Shown: piece after piece, positions 8,663 to 16,706 of the stretch
Layout: each line of letters starts with the position of its first letter
Position numbering within the stretch: the stretch's first letter is position 1
Assembly (NCBI RefSeq): GCF_013033965.1
Contig: NZ_WQFE01000007.1
Coordinates: 124,001-188,000 of the forward strand
DNA length: 64,000 nucleotides
DNA from: Ruegeria atlantica
Lineage (GTDB): Bacteria > Pseudomonadota > Alphaproteobacteria > Rhodobacterales > Rhodobacteraceae
Direction of reading: 5' to 3'
Notes under the pieces: generated by a model
Databases searched by the model: none
What the model was told of the DNA's origin: nothing
Seen by the model: the letters and a program-made list of their open reading frames with translations, nothing else
Program-made: the position numbers and the translations under genes

Positions 8663-9881
8663 ATAACGCTGCGCGATGATCCGCCAGCCGCAATTTTGGA
8701 TGGTCGACATCTGGTTGGCGACCGGCGGGCCGTTTCGGACCACTGAATATCGGTCGGGGTGTTGGACGGAACAAGGCCGCGCCGTGTCGCACCAGAAAAG
8801 AAGCCCAGGCCATGCACCAGATCAGGGGCGCTGTGGAGTGCCCTATCGTGTCGACCGAGACGAATACGCGCAGAACTGCAACCATCCACAAAAGCGCGAA
8901 GCCGACCTGATCGATCATGGCCGGTCGTAGTCGATCAGCGCGGCGGGCCACTGCGCGCGAGGCGACGGCATAGATCGAACACGCCATTGCCCCAGCGGTA
9001 AGCGAATGCAGGGCGGCGCTGTTGAGCAGCATCCACACATGCGCTTTGCTGAGCGCTACTAGAAAGAGCCCCAAAGGCAACCAAATGTAGGCCAGAATCA
9101 GCATACTCAACAAACTGTCTTTGAACGTATCTTTCGACAGCCAGAGAGACAGTCGAATCGCTTCGGCTGCAGCCGCAACCGCCAGACTTGCGAAGATCCA
9201 TTTGGATGTGGCCCCAAGCGTTTCCAGCAAGAGCGCCACGAGGATGGCTATGACAGAGGGGTAACCGTAAAGCCGCGCCAACCTGAAGCGCTTCTCATGC
9301 GACGTAGGGCTGCTCAACCTGTTCCAGGTGAAACCAGCAACCATGCGACCGCCCACGATCGACAGCAGGGCCGCAAAGCCCAGAACCGAGATGAACGGCA
9401 TAGTCCCCCCCCACAGCACGACGATCTGCACGCCGGTCATCGTCATCGCAAACAGCGCAAATCCCACGCCTTTCGTGGATGGGGATCGCAAGGCCGCGCG
9501 CGCAAGGGTCAGCGCCACAAAGCCCATAAAAGCCGCAGTTCCCACTGTGACCAGAGCAGGATCGGTTCCAAGTACACCTACTGCGGTCAAACGGGCCAGG
9601 AGCCAAAGCGCCACCAGGAGAACCACAGCTCGGCGAGACATACGAGCACCATTGGACCAGCTTGGCATCGCGGTCAGCGCGTAGCCCGCAAACATGGTTG
9701 CGGCGAAGCCAAACACCATCTCATGCCCGTGCCAGGCCCACCGATTACCAAACGGCGAATATGTCAAGTCAAACCCTGTGTCCCAGCCGACCAGGCCAAC
9801 CCCGACAATTGCCCAGGTCGCGCCAGCCAGAAACATGGGCCGATACGGTGCCGCCATTGGATGTTCCCGCTGCGCGGTCAC
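8547..9881 (-). CDS. nnrS: NnrS family membrane protein
   Basis: A 444-residue polytopic protein with about twelve membrane segments. The NnrS signatures PYRPMFLAGA near the start and WHGHEMVFGF are present. NnrS proteins are haem/copper membrane proteins that protect against nitric-oxide-linked stress and are controlled by NO-responsive regulators. The start is a GTG overlapping the ubiV stop by 4 bp (GTGA), so it is co-translated with the ubi genes; nsrR nearby fits NO control. Oddity: after the last membrane segment (about residue 375) the frame runs on for some 65 residues. The final part is encoded inside a dispersed repeat, so the original stop was probably lost. Confidence 0.88.
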   Translation of the reverse strand: MTAQREHPMAAPYRPMFLAGATWAIVGVGLVGWDTGFDLTYSPFGNRWAWHGHEMVFGFAATMFAGYALTAMPSWSNGARMSRRAVVLLVALWLLARLTAVGVLGTDPALVTVGTAAFMGFVALTLARAALRSPSTKGVGFALFAMTMTGVQIVVLWGGTMPFISVLGFAALLSIVGGRMVAGFTWNRLSSPTSHEKRFRLARLYGYPSVIAILVALLLETLGATSKWIFASLAVAAAAEAIRLSLWLSKDTFKDSLLSMLILAYIWLPLGLFLVALSKAHVWMLLNSAALHSLTAGAMACSIYAVASRAVARRADRLRPAMIDQVGFALLWMVAVLRVFVSVDTIGHSTAPLIWCMAWASFLVRHGAALFRPTPRPIFSGPKRPAGRQPDVDHPKLRLADHRAALSTSASSPYAEEAPVARLACLTDLRRRYGLVSGQNNANE

Positions 9882-10804
9882 ACCGGATTGGCATTGGCGA
9901 TGCGGCGATATCCGGCCTCGCCGTGGAAGAAGCCGTTGCTGAACGGAGCCCCGCCGCAGATCTCACGCAACACCGCTTCCGCCTCCGACAGATCGAGTCT
10001 GCGCTCCAGTGCGCGCCGGTAGACCTGCGCGACGGCTACCATATCCACCGCCTGCGGCATCAGGCGCAAATGGGTGACACCGTCTCCCGCCAAGCGTTTC
10101 ACTTCCGGCATGAGGTCGATATAGCTTTCTGATTGGGTCTGGATACCGTTCACCCGCAAGATTGGCCGATCGTCACGGGTGATCAGCGGCATTCCGTCGG
10201 TATCGTCTTCGCAGACGAACTGGCAATTGTCCTTGGTGCGACCATGCGCGCGGGCGTGGTAGCAGCGCGCCGAAACGGCCAGCGAGGCACGGCCGAAAAC
10301 CTGTACCTCGACGCCTAGTCCCAGATCGCGGGCAGCCCGCGTCGCTACTGCAATGGCGGGGGCGGGAAGCTCGGTTGGCAGCACGACATGGGTCGCCCCT
10401 TGATGGGCCATCCATTTGATCGTGGCCTCGTTATAGGCATTCATGAAGGGGCCGATACGATGGGGGCGTTTCCCGCACGCATATAGCCCTGCGGCGTTAT
10501 TAATCTCGATCTCGTGACTGTCTATCGCGGCCAGATCCTCGGTCGCTTTGCGCTCGCGCTTCAGCATCACTTCGGCAAGCGAGGACAAGACAACCTGTTT
10601 GCCCGCGCGTTCCAGCCGCTCGATGATTGTTGGCAGTTCAGCCTCCTGGAAAGGTGCACGCTTGGAACAAATCACTTCACCCAGATACACCTCATCAACA
10701 GGTGCTTCATCCGCGATGCAGGCGTAGAAATCGCGCCGCCGCTCGGCAGACCAATGATAAGCTATCGGGCCCAATGTCAGTTTTGCCATGTTCGTCACCG
10801 CCAT
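9878..10804 (-). CDS. ubiV: UbiV, O2-independent ubiquinone biosynthesis (U32 peptidase fold)
   Basis: A 308-residue U32-family protein. With UbiU it forms an iron-sulfur complex that hydroxylates the ubiquinone ring without oxygen, using prephenate as oxygen donor in E. coli. Cysteines at 46, 181, 194 and 198 reproduce the E. coli spacing (C39, C180, C193, C197), so the 4Fe-4S site looks intact. The first ATG overlaps the ubiU end. The ATG at 10789 (starting MAKLTLGPIAYHW) has a GGTGA upstream and matches family starts better. It lies in the operon ubiT-ubiU-ubiV-nnrS. Confidence 0.93.
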   Translation of the reverse strand: MAVTNMAKLTLGPIAYHWSAERRRDFYACIADEAPVDEVYLGEVICSKRAPFQEAELPTIIERLERAGKQVVLSSLAEVMLKRERKATEDLAAIDSHEIEINNAAGLYACGKRPHRIGPFMNAYNEATIKWMAHQGATHVVLPTELPAPAIAVATRAARDLGLGVEVQVFGRASLAVSARCYHARAHGRTKDNCQFVCEDDTDGMPLITRDDRPILRVNGIQTQSESYIDLMPEVKRLAGDGVTHLRLMPQAVDMVAVAQVYRRALERRLDLSEAEAVLREICGGAPFSNGFFHGEAGYRRIANANPV

Positions 10805-11793
10805 TTCTTTGTCTCGAACGCGCCCTGTGTCTGTTTCTGCCCTTCGGTCAATGCGACGAGGTCAGCGATATTCGCCTCTCGCCCCGCACGGATGTCATCC
10901 ACCGCCGCGCGAAAGGCCCTTACAACATTGCGCACATAGCTTTTCGACCGCTGCCGACCTTCGATCTTGAAGGCATGAACGCCCGCCTCGATCAGCTCAG
11001 GCAGCAGCCGTGAGAGATTGAGGCTGATGGGCTCCTCAAAGGCGTAATAGCCCTCGGGTCGGTGCGGCGCGGTATAGCGACCTTTGCAGATCGTGGGATA
11101 GCCGGCCTTTTCGTCCGAACCGAAACAGTCGATGGTGAAGCCTGCAATTTGCGAGGACATCGACCCGTCATCGTGCCGGACATACTCGACGTCCGAGGCC
11201 GGGGAACAGACTCCGTCCATGTTGGTCGATTGCCCGGTCAGGTAGTTGGTCAGGCTGCACCGTCCTTCCACCATCAGCCCGTGGTTTCCGAAGATGAAGG
11301 TTTCGATCTCGCAGGGGATTTCCTCGCGGATCTGGCGGATCTCGGGGATCGTCAGGATGCGCGGCAGGACCACGCGTTTCACCCCGAAATTCTCACAATA
11401 GTAGCGGATGGCCTCGGGGCTGGAGGCGGCAGCCTGCACAGACAGATGTAGCCGGATGCCGGGATGTGTGCGGGCGATGTAGTCGGCGACGCCCATATCG
11501 GCAACGATGAATGCGTCGACGCCAAACCGTGCACCGGTATCGGCGGCCTGCCGCCAAAGGTCGACCTTACCAGCAGGCGGATAGGTGTTGAGCGCTAGCA
11601 GAACCTTGGTGCCCTTCTCATGGGCATAGGCGACAGATGCGGCCAACTCATCCGGTGTGAAATTCAGGCCCGGAAAGTTGCGGGCGTTGGTGGCGTCCTG
11701 GAAGCCGCAATAGACGGCGTCGGCGCCAGCATCGACGGCGGTACGCAAGGCAGCGGGCGTGCCAGCAGGGCAAATCAGTTCGGCAAGGCTCAT
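10795..11793 (-). CDS. ubiU: UbiU, O2-independent ubiquinone biosynthesis (U32 peptidase fold)
   Basis: A 332-residue U32-family partner of UbiV. It opens with ELICPAGTPAALRTAVDAGA and has the family stretch EGRCSLTNYLTGQSTNMDGV. Cluster-ligand candidates are C179, C196 and C236. The cysteine seven residues before C179 in E. coli is absent, so C161 or C223 would have to be the fourth ligand, as in alphaproteobacterial versions. Together with UbiV and UbiT it lets the cell make ubiquinone under denitrifying or anoxic conditions. It overlaps ubiV by 10 bp and follows ubiT by 17 bp. Confidence 0.93.
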   Translation of the reverse strand: MSLAELICPAGTPAALRTAVDAGADAVYCGFQDATNARNFPGLNFTPDELAASVAYAHEKGTKVLLALNTYPPAGKVDLWRQAADTGARFGVDAFIVADMGVADYIARTHPGIRLHLSVQAAASSPEAIRYYCENFGVKRVVLPRILTIPEIRQIREEIPCEIETFIFGNHGLMVEGRCSLTNYLTGQSTNMDGVCSPASDVEYVRHDDGSMSSQIAGFTIDCFGSDEKAGYPTICKGRYTAPHRPEGYYAFEEPISLNLSRLLPELIEAGVHAFKIEGRQRSKSYVRNVVRAFRAAVDDIRAGREANIADLVALTEGQKQTQGAFETKKWR

Positions 11794-11810
11794 GATTGGC
11801 CTGTATCCTT

Positions 11811-12320
11811 TCAGGTTGTCGGGTATGAACGGCGCAGTCGCGCCAGGATCGCGCGGCCCGGTGCGCCGAACATGTCGGCGGTTTCTTCGGCGATGGAGCC
11901 GTCGACATCGTCAAGCGCGTTTCTCAGTCGTACTACAGCTTCGGTATCGCCGGTCACCTCGAGATCACGCGAGAAGAAGGCCGCATCACCATCCTCTTCT
12001 GAATCGATTAGTTCCAGCAACAGCATGAATCGGCCACGGATTGCCGCCCCGGCAACGGGCGCTATATCGCGCGGCACGGCGCGGAAGATCAGCGCTTGCG
12101 GATCAGGGCGTAGATGCAGCGAAAAAGGCAGCTCAATTGGGTCGATGATGTAATCTGTTGTCTGATGCGGTCCAAGTCGGGCAAAGAGCGACGGGTGGCG
12201 TTCCGCAACGCGCCGCACGATCCGCGACAGGATCGGCTGTACAATTGCAGCCGACAGCCGCGCTACCGAGCGCTGTCCCAGCAAGCGCGGGCGATGAATG
12301 GGGTCGGTGTTGGCGGTCAT
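11811..12320 (-). CDS. ubiT: UbiT, SCP2-domain lipid carrier for anaerobic ubiquinone synthesis
   Basis: A 169-residue protein with an SCP2-type sterol-carrier domain. The region PIELPFSLHLRPDPQALIFRAV and the later ADMFGAPG are as in UbiT. UbiT is the anaerobic counterpart of UbiJ and holds the hydrophobic ubiquinone intermediates for the modifying enzymes. It is the first gene of the ubiTUV group, and its upstream gap to the hemerythrin gene (about 200 bp) may hold a separate promoter. No clean FNR-type box was found there, only half-site matches. Confidence 0.88.
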   Translation of the reverse strand: MTANTDPIHRPRLLGQRSVARLSAAIVQPILSRIVRRVAERHPSLFARLGPHQTTDYIIDPIELPFSLHLRPDPQALIFRAVPRDIAPVAGAAIRGRFMLLLELIDSEEDGDAAFFSRDLEVTGDTEAVVRLRNALDDVDGSIAEETADMFGAPGRAILARLRRSYPTT

Positions 12321-12517
12321 TTCTCAGGTCTCTCTTGCTGTGCACAGGTCGGTTTTTGGCTAGGACAAGACCATCGGGCTGTCTTGGGGTTGCCAAAATT
12401 TGATCGGCAAGCTCGCTGTGGCAAGCGCAGTACAAATCGGCATTATGCGAGGTGTCGGCGTGGTGTGAGACATCGGTTGTTCAATTTCGGGCTACGAGGG
12501 AATTGTGGTCTTATCTC

Positions 12518-12994
12518 TCATGCTCTCATCTCGATGCGCGGAAAAAGCACTTCGTTTTCGAGATACATGTGCTCGTCGAGATCCTCGACCAGCTTGCCGA
12601 GCCCGACATAGAGGCGCCGCCAGCTTTGGCAGGCGTGGTGCGGAAGCCGGAAGCCGTGGGTGATCGCGGCGATGCGATTCAGCGCAGCCTCGTGACCGTC
12701 ATGAGCCTCGCGTAGGCTTGGGACGGCACTGACTGCGCTGGCCGGGCGCTCGGTCTGCAATGCAGTAAATACAGTTTCCTCTTCGTCGCGCATGTGATCC
12801 TCGAGTTCTGCGAACATTACCTTCAGCGCATCGGTCAAACCGTGCGGTGTGTTTGGATCGGTCGCGTGGACTGTCTCGACTTTGTTGGCCAGCGCGATCA
12901 GCCCAGGCATCTCCCGCCGGTGAGTGTCATGGTAGCGGTTCCAGATGTGATTGATCAGCGCGACGGTCGGCATCTGAGTTGTCGGATCGTACAT
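12518..12994 (-). CDS. Hemerythrin-domain protein (RIC/YtfE-like iron-sulfur repair, short form)
   Basis: A 158-residue protein with the di-iron hemerythrin helices. Conserved carboxylate/histidine motifs include YHDTHRREMP, HMRDEEETVF, HDGHEAAL and LDEHMYLENEVLFPR. This is the C-terminal half of RIC proteins (YtfE, ScdA, NorA) that rebuild iron-sulfur clusters after nitric-oxide or oxidative damage. The N-terminal ScdA_N domain of full-length RIC is absent. It starts immediately after the DUF2478 stop and lies in a block with nnrS and nsrR, supporting a role in NO defence. Confidence 0.87.
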   Translation of the reverse strand: MYDPTTQMPTVALINHIWNRYHDTHRREMPGLIALANKVETVHATDPNTPHGLTDALKVMFAELEDHMRDEEETVFTALQTERPASAVSAVPSLREAHDGHEAALNRIAAITHGFRLPHHACQSWRRLYVGLGKLVEDLDEHMYLENEVLFPRIEMRA

Positions 12995-13531
12995 TCAGGC
13001 CTCCTCGGCAAGTGTCGTAGTGGGCTTGATTGCTGTTTGGCACCAGACCAAAACTTCATTCTCTTCAGGTGTTAGCGTCGTCGCCATGCCGCCCGCGAAA
13101 TGTTCGAAGGCCGCCCGGTGCGCATCGGAAACGCCGATCAGAACCGGCACGTTGTGCGACAGGGCCTCGGCGATCAGAGCGCGAAATCCGCGCCCCTCCG
13201 TCTCGCTGACCCCGAACTTGTTCAGCACTACCAATTCGACCTCGCCCGCAATCAGCCGTGCGGTCGCCGTGGCGGCCGCCTTTTCAAGTGCTCCTGCATC
13301 CATCCGGCAAGATGTGGAACCAGTTCCAAGATCTTGCGTGATCCGGGCGTTCGGTCCATCAGGCAAAAGCCACAAATTGCTGTTGCAATCAGAAGCCCCT
13401 CCCGATGGTTTTTGCTGGCGTAGGGCGCCACCAACCCGGACTCCGTCAGTCTGCAAACGAGCCACCACTGCAGAAAGTAACTGATCTGTAGCACCTCGAC
13501 CCTCAGCCGAAACATTCGCCAACTGCTTCAT
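12995..13531 (-). CDS. DUF2478 protein
   Basis: A 178-residue protein of the DUF2478 family, often found near molybdate transport or denitrification genes; its biochemical role is unknown. The segment SCRMDAGALEKAAA resembles the metal- or nucleotide-site region of the family. The ATG at 13531 is preferred over the longer frame because MKQLANVSAEGRGATDQLLS matches the usual N-terminus. It is divergent from nsrR and directly precedes the hemerythrin gene, so it is probably the first gene of the NsrR-controlled transcript. Confidence 0.75.
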   Translation of the reverse strand: MKQLANVSAEGRGATDQLLSAVVARLQTDGVRVGGALRQQKPSGGASDCNSNLWLLPDGPNARITQDLGTGSTSCRMDAGALEKAAATATARLIAGEVELVVLNKFGVSETEGRGFRALIAEALSHNVPVLIGVSDAHRAAFEHFAGGMATTLTPEENEVLVWCQTAIKPTTTLAEEA

Positions 13532-13674
13532 CGCCCCGGCTCTTCCCAACCCGCTTCGGCAGCAGCAACCGTATTGCAAGGCCGCCACAATGTGTCGGAT
13601 TCCTTGTGAACAGAGGTGGCTAGATCATCCTTCAAGTCTGGTCCTCTCTGCCGTGTTTCAGCTGGGCAGAATCA

Positions 13675-13730
13675 AATTGGTATTTGATTTGCCGAATACT
13701 TCGCGTTAATACGCATTGCAAATACCAAAT
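13675..13730. promoter_or_regulatory. Candidate NsrR operator region in divergent promoter
   Basis: The gap between DUF2478 and nsrR holds the half-site TTGGTATTTG (13677-13686) and its exact complement CAAATACCAA (13720-13729). A further internal symmetry, GTATT-N10-AATAC, is also present. The position between the two starts suits an autoregulated nitric-oxide sensor, but the alphaproteobacterial NsrR consensus could not be checked here. Confidence 0.45.
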
Positions 13731-13743
13731 CGGGATCGCGACC

Positions 13744-14172
13744 TTGCGCCTCACTTCATTCACAGATTACGGGCTGCGCGTTTTGATGCGCTTGGCCGGA
13801 ACACCTGACCGCGCCATGACTACCGTTGAGCTCGCCGCCGAATTCCAGGTTTCGCGCAACCACCTTGCCAAAGTGATCTCTGCCCTCGCCGGAGCAAGCT
13901 ATATCGAGACCCGGCGCGGCGGTGGCGGCGGTGCCATGCTGGCCCGCCCACCAGAAAAGATACGGCTTGGCGACGTGATTGCCTTTCTCGAAACCGGCCA
14001 GGTATTGGTCGAGTGCTTTTCACCTGGCGGCGCTGCCTGCACCCTGACGCCGCACTGCCGTTTGAAGAACCGGTTGGCCCAGGCCGAAGCGTCCTTCATC
14101 GCTGACCTCAACCGCAGCACATTGGCCGATTGCGTCTATCACCCAAAGCCGTCTGACCCTCCAGATCAGTGA
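13744..14172 (+). CDS. nsrR: NsrR-type Rrf2 family transcriptional regulator
   Basis: A 142-residue Rrf2-family regulator starting from TTG (LRLTSFTDYGLRVLMRLA, the NsrR N-terminus). The in-frame ATG 60 bp upstream falls inside the palindromic promoter and is disfavoured. The winged-helix DNA reader is followed by the cluster motif ECF-x7-C-x5-C, with three cysteines as in NO-sensing NsrR. It should repress the divergent DUF2478-hemerythrin(-ubi-nnrS) genes until nitric oxide destroys its iron-sulfur cluster. That function is inferred from the motif and context. Confidence 0.82.
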   Translation: MRLTSFTDYGLRVLMRLAGTPDRAMTTVELAAEFQVSRNHLAKVISALAGASYIETRRGGGGGAMLARPPEKIRLGDVIAFLETGQVLVECFSPGGAACTLTPHCRLKNRLAQAEASFIADLNRSTLADCVYHPKPSDPPDQ

Positions 14173-15226
14173 TCGTTGATAAGAGAACTTCCCTTGCCGT
14201 TCTGATTGGCTCTGATCAAACCCTCAGCACAGCCGCCTTCAAATTAACTGACAAAAACGGACTAATCACATCAGACTGATCGACCAGGAAACGTGATGAC
14301 ATGAAACTGAAGGAGTTATGCATAGGTGTCCGTGGACAGACTGTCGGGTTTTGCGTGGGCGCAGCGCCCTTTCGCCGGAAGTTGCTTGCATGGGCCTTGC
14401 ACTGGGGCCGAATTCAGTGTGACCCGCCTCGCATCCCTTGGGGTCCGATGAATATCCGTATGCGCAGCTATACTTAGCCTTCGTTTCAGAGGGACTGCGG
14501 GTAGTTGGACTGGTGGCGCGACATACCGTCCAATCTTCCCTCCACGCCCGGACATCAGCATCGTGCCGACATTTGGGGTTCAATGGCCAGATGGATAGAC
14601 GTTGTTGGTTGGCGCGGCTTCCATGCACTGCAGCGGTTGCATCTGGGTGGTTACCGCCAGTCGAAGCGCACCGACGATGGTGGCCACTGTGAGCCCAAAT
14701 TATGGGTTAATGCGTTGTGCTTGAATAGCAGCTTGCATCACGGACCGCTGTTGAGCATGAGCGAGTATCTGCTTCGGCTAACCGTTTGAGGTGGAAGCTG
14801 AAACAAGAATTCTTGGCAAGAACATGAAGTCGATCAACAAGAAGATTTTTTCGAACTATCGCAAAAAAAATATCCCGCTCGCTATGATGACTACAGTATC
14901 TCCTACACCGACGAAGAGGCAGTTTTTTTCTGACCACCTTCAATAAGAGCCCATTGCTGCCGTCGGCAAAGCTTTCGCCTTTCGCATGTGTGGCACGTCG
15001 CAATCCGCGCAAACCGGATATTCCTAAGCGCTTCTCAGGTGGCAGGGCAGCTGGACTTTGCCGACCTTGGATTTTCGACCTTCGCCGACGCAGCATTAGT
15101 TCGCGATTGCAGCGCACTTCGCGCTGCACCGAATACGGTGTCGCCAGACCGGTCATGCGCTGGCGTTAAATTGTCCTGCATCGAACCAAACCTTCACGAT
15201 CCCGATCTATTCTAACGCGATGCAGC
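14173..15226. other. 1-kb intergenic region with decayed coding traces and repeat copy
   Basis: No intact gene was found. Around 14794-14933 the plus strand shows a short acidic reading frame without a start codon (including QQEDFFELSQKKYPARYDDY) that looks like a gene remnant of unknown family. At 15144-15170 a short copy of the dispersed repeat occurs (CCAGACCGGTCAT). The rest appears non-coding. Confidence 0.45.
15144..15170. repeat. Dispersed repeat copy 2 (short)
   Basis: CCAGACCGGTCAT followed by a GCGTT block matches the core of the copy at 8538-8560 with a few substitutions. Orientation is the same as the other copies. Confidence 0.4.
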
Positions 15227-16702
15227 TCAACTTGTTCCTGCATGCGTCCCTGCCAACCGGCCAAAGACCGATCCATTGATCAGGCCGGTTCCCCCTGGAT
15301 AATTGAAGAAAAACACGCCCCCGACCAATTCGCCTGCGGCAAAGAGGCCAGGAATGGGGGAGAGATCGTTGTCAAGCACCTGGGCTGTGTCAGGATCAAT
15401 CCGCAGCCCTCCGAAGGTGAAGGTGATGCCGCAACCGACCTGATAGGCCTCGAACGGTCCCTCGTCGATTGTGTTGGCCCAGTTCGATTTCTGCACGTCC
15501 AGGCCTGTCGTCGCACGCCCGTCCTTGACGTTCGGATCAAACGGCGTGTCGGTATTGACTGCGGCGTTATAGGCCCTGATCTCTTCCAGAAATCCCTTTG
15601 GATCGACACCCTCAAGCTTCTCTGCCAGCCCTTCGAGTGTCGGCGCGGTCACTTTGGTCACGCGTTTGATGCGGTATTCGTCGCGCAGCAAATGTGTGAC
15701 TTTGGCGTCGAATATCTGCCAGGCGAATTGATCGGGTTGATTGAGGATCACTCGTCCGTATTTGGCGTAGGTGTAGTTGCGGAAATCCGCACCTTCATCG
15801 ACGAAACGGCGCCCCGTGGCATTGACCATAATTCCCCAAGGATAGGAGTGTTTCTGGAAGCCGTCGCCGACATCAAGATCCCCGAACTCGGGTGCGTTGT
15901 AATCCCAGCCAACGGCATGGCAGCCGGACCAGTTCCCATAGGTCGAGGCGCCGATATCCATCGCCATCTTGATGCCTTCGCCGGTGTTAAAGCGGGAACC
16001 TCGCACGCGTGCCATCTCCCATCCGGGACCCAGATAGCGGGTGCGCATCTCGGGGCTGGATTGAAAGCCACCCGCTGCCACGACAACGGATTTGGCACTG
16101 ACATCCTCAAGTTGACCCTTATGGCGGACCTTGACGCCGGTGACCGCATGACCGTCTGTCAGGAGTTCCACGGCGCGGGTATCATACCGGATTTCAATGC
16201 CAGAGGCTTTGGCGATCTCTGTATGGGCATCAACCAGGCCCGGACCACCACCCCAGCTTTCCAGCGTCAGCCCGCCCCAGAACTTGAACCGTCCGTCCAC
16301 CTTAAAAGCCTGACGCCCATAGATGGGTAGAAACCGGATGCCCTTGCCGCGCATCCAGTGCATGGTCTCCCGTGATGACCGGACCAAACGCTCGCACAGG
16401 GCAGGGTCGGTGCGGAAACGCGTGACGCGAAACATGTCGTCGAAAAATTGTTCTTCTGTATAGGTGCCAAAATCGGTGATGGCGATCTGATCTTCGCTCA
16501 GGTCAGGGCAAAGGGCGCGGATGTCTTCAACCCCGTCATAGGCAAAGCGGATCGCACCGGCGGTGTATCGAGAGTTGCCACCATTCTCCGCTTTTGAGGC
16601 GCATTCCAGCATCAGAACGCTTGCGCCTTTTTCCCGAGCCGCATGTGCGGCGCAAAAGGCCGCATTTCCGGCACCGATGATCACAGTGTCCCAAGTCGTC
16701 AT
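15227..16702 (-). CDS. FAD-dependent tricarballylate dehydrogenase-like flavoprotein (TcuA/fumarate reductase family)
   Basis: A 491-residue soluble flavoprotein of the fumarate-reductase/succinate-dehydrogenase family. It has an N-terminal dinucleotide fold (IIGAGNAAFCAA, residues 8-19) and the C-terminal signature FAAGELVGGVFFFNYPGGTG. The closest named type is TcuA, which oxidises tricarballylate to cis-aconitate. It follows the TPP enzyme by 4 bp and ends the six-gene MttB operon, and there is no TcuB or TcuC next to it. In this setting it more likely handles a catabolic intermediate of the operon's own substrate. The name is from family similarity, not established function. Confidence 0.8.
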   Translation of the reverse strand: MTTWDTVIIGAGNAAFCAAHAAREKGASVLMLECASKAENGGNSRYTAGAIRFAYDGVEDIRALCPDLSEDQIAITDFGTYTEEQFFDDMFRVTRFRTDPALCERLVRSSRETMHWMRGKGIRFLPIYGRQAFKVDGRFKFWGGLTLESWGGGPGLVDAHTEIAKASGIEIRYDTRAVELLTDGHAVTGVKVRHKGQLEDVSAKSVVVAAGGFQSSPEMRTRYLGPGWEMARVRGSRFNTGEGIKMAMDIGASTYGNWSGCHAVGWDYNAPEFGDLDVGDGFQKHSYPWGIMVNATGRRFVDEGADFRNYTYAKYGRVILNQPDQFAWQIFDAKVTHLLRDEYRIKRVTKVTAPTLEGLAEKLEGVDPKGFLEEIRAYNAAVNTDTPFDPNVKDGRATTGLDVQKSNWANTIDEGPFEAYQVGCGITFTFGGLRIDPDTAQVLDNDLSPIPGLFAAGELVGGVFFFNYPGGTGLINGSVFGRLAGTHAGTS

Positions 16703-16706
16703 AGGA

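Noticed and set aside
12321..12517. FNR/Dnr box upstream of ubiT
   Set aside because: Only half-site ATCAA-like matches; no full TTGAT-N4-ATCAA found.
15242..16330. 362-residue plus-strand open frame opposite the TcuA-like gene
   Set aside because: The minus strand encodes a full flavoprotein with all motifs; this is its shadow.
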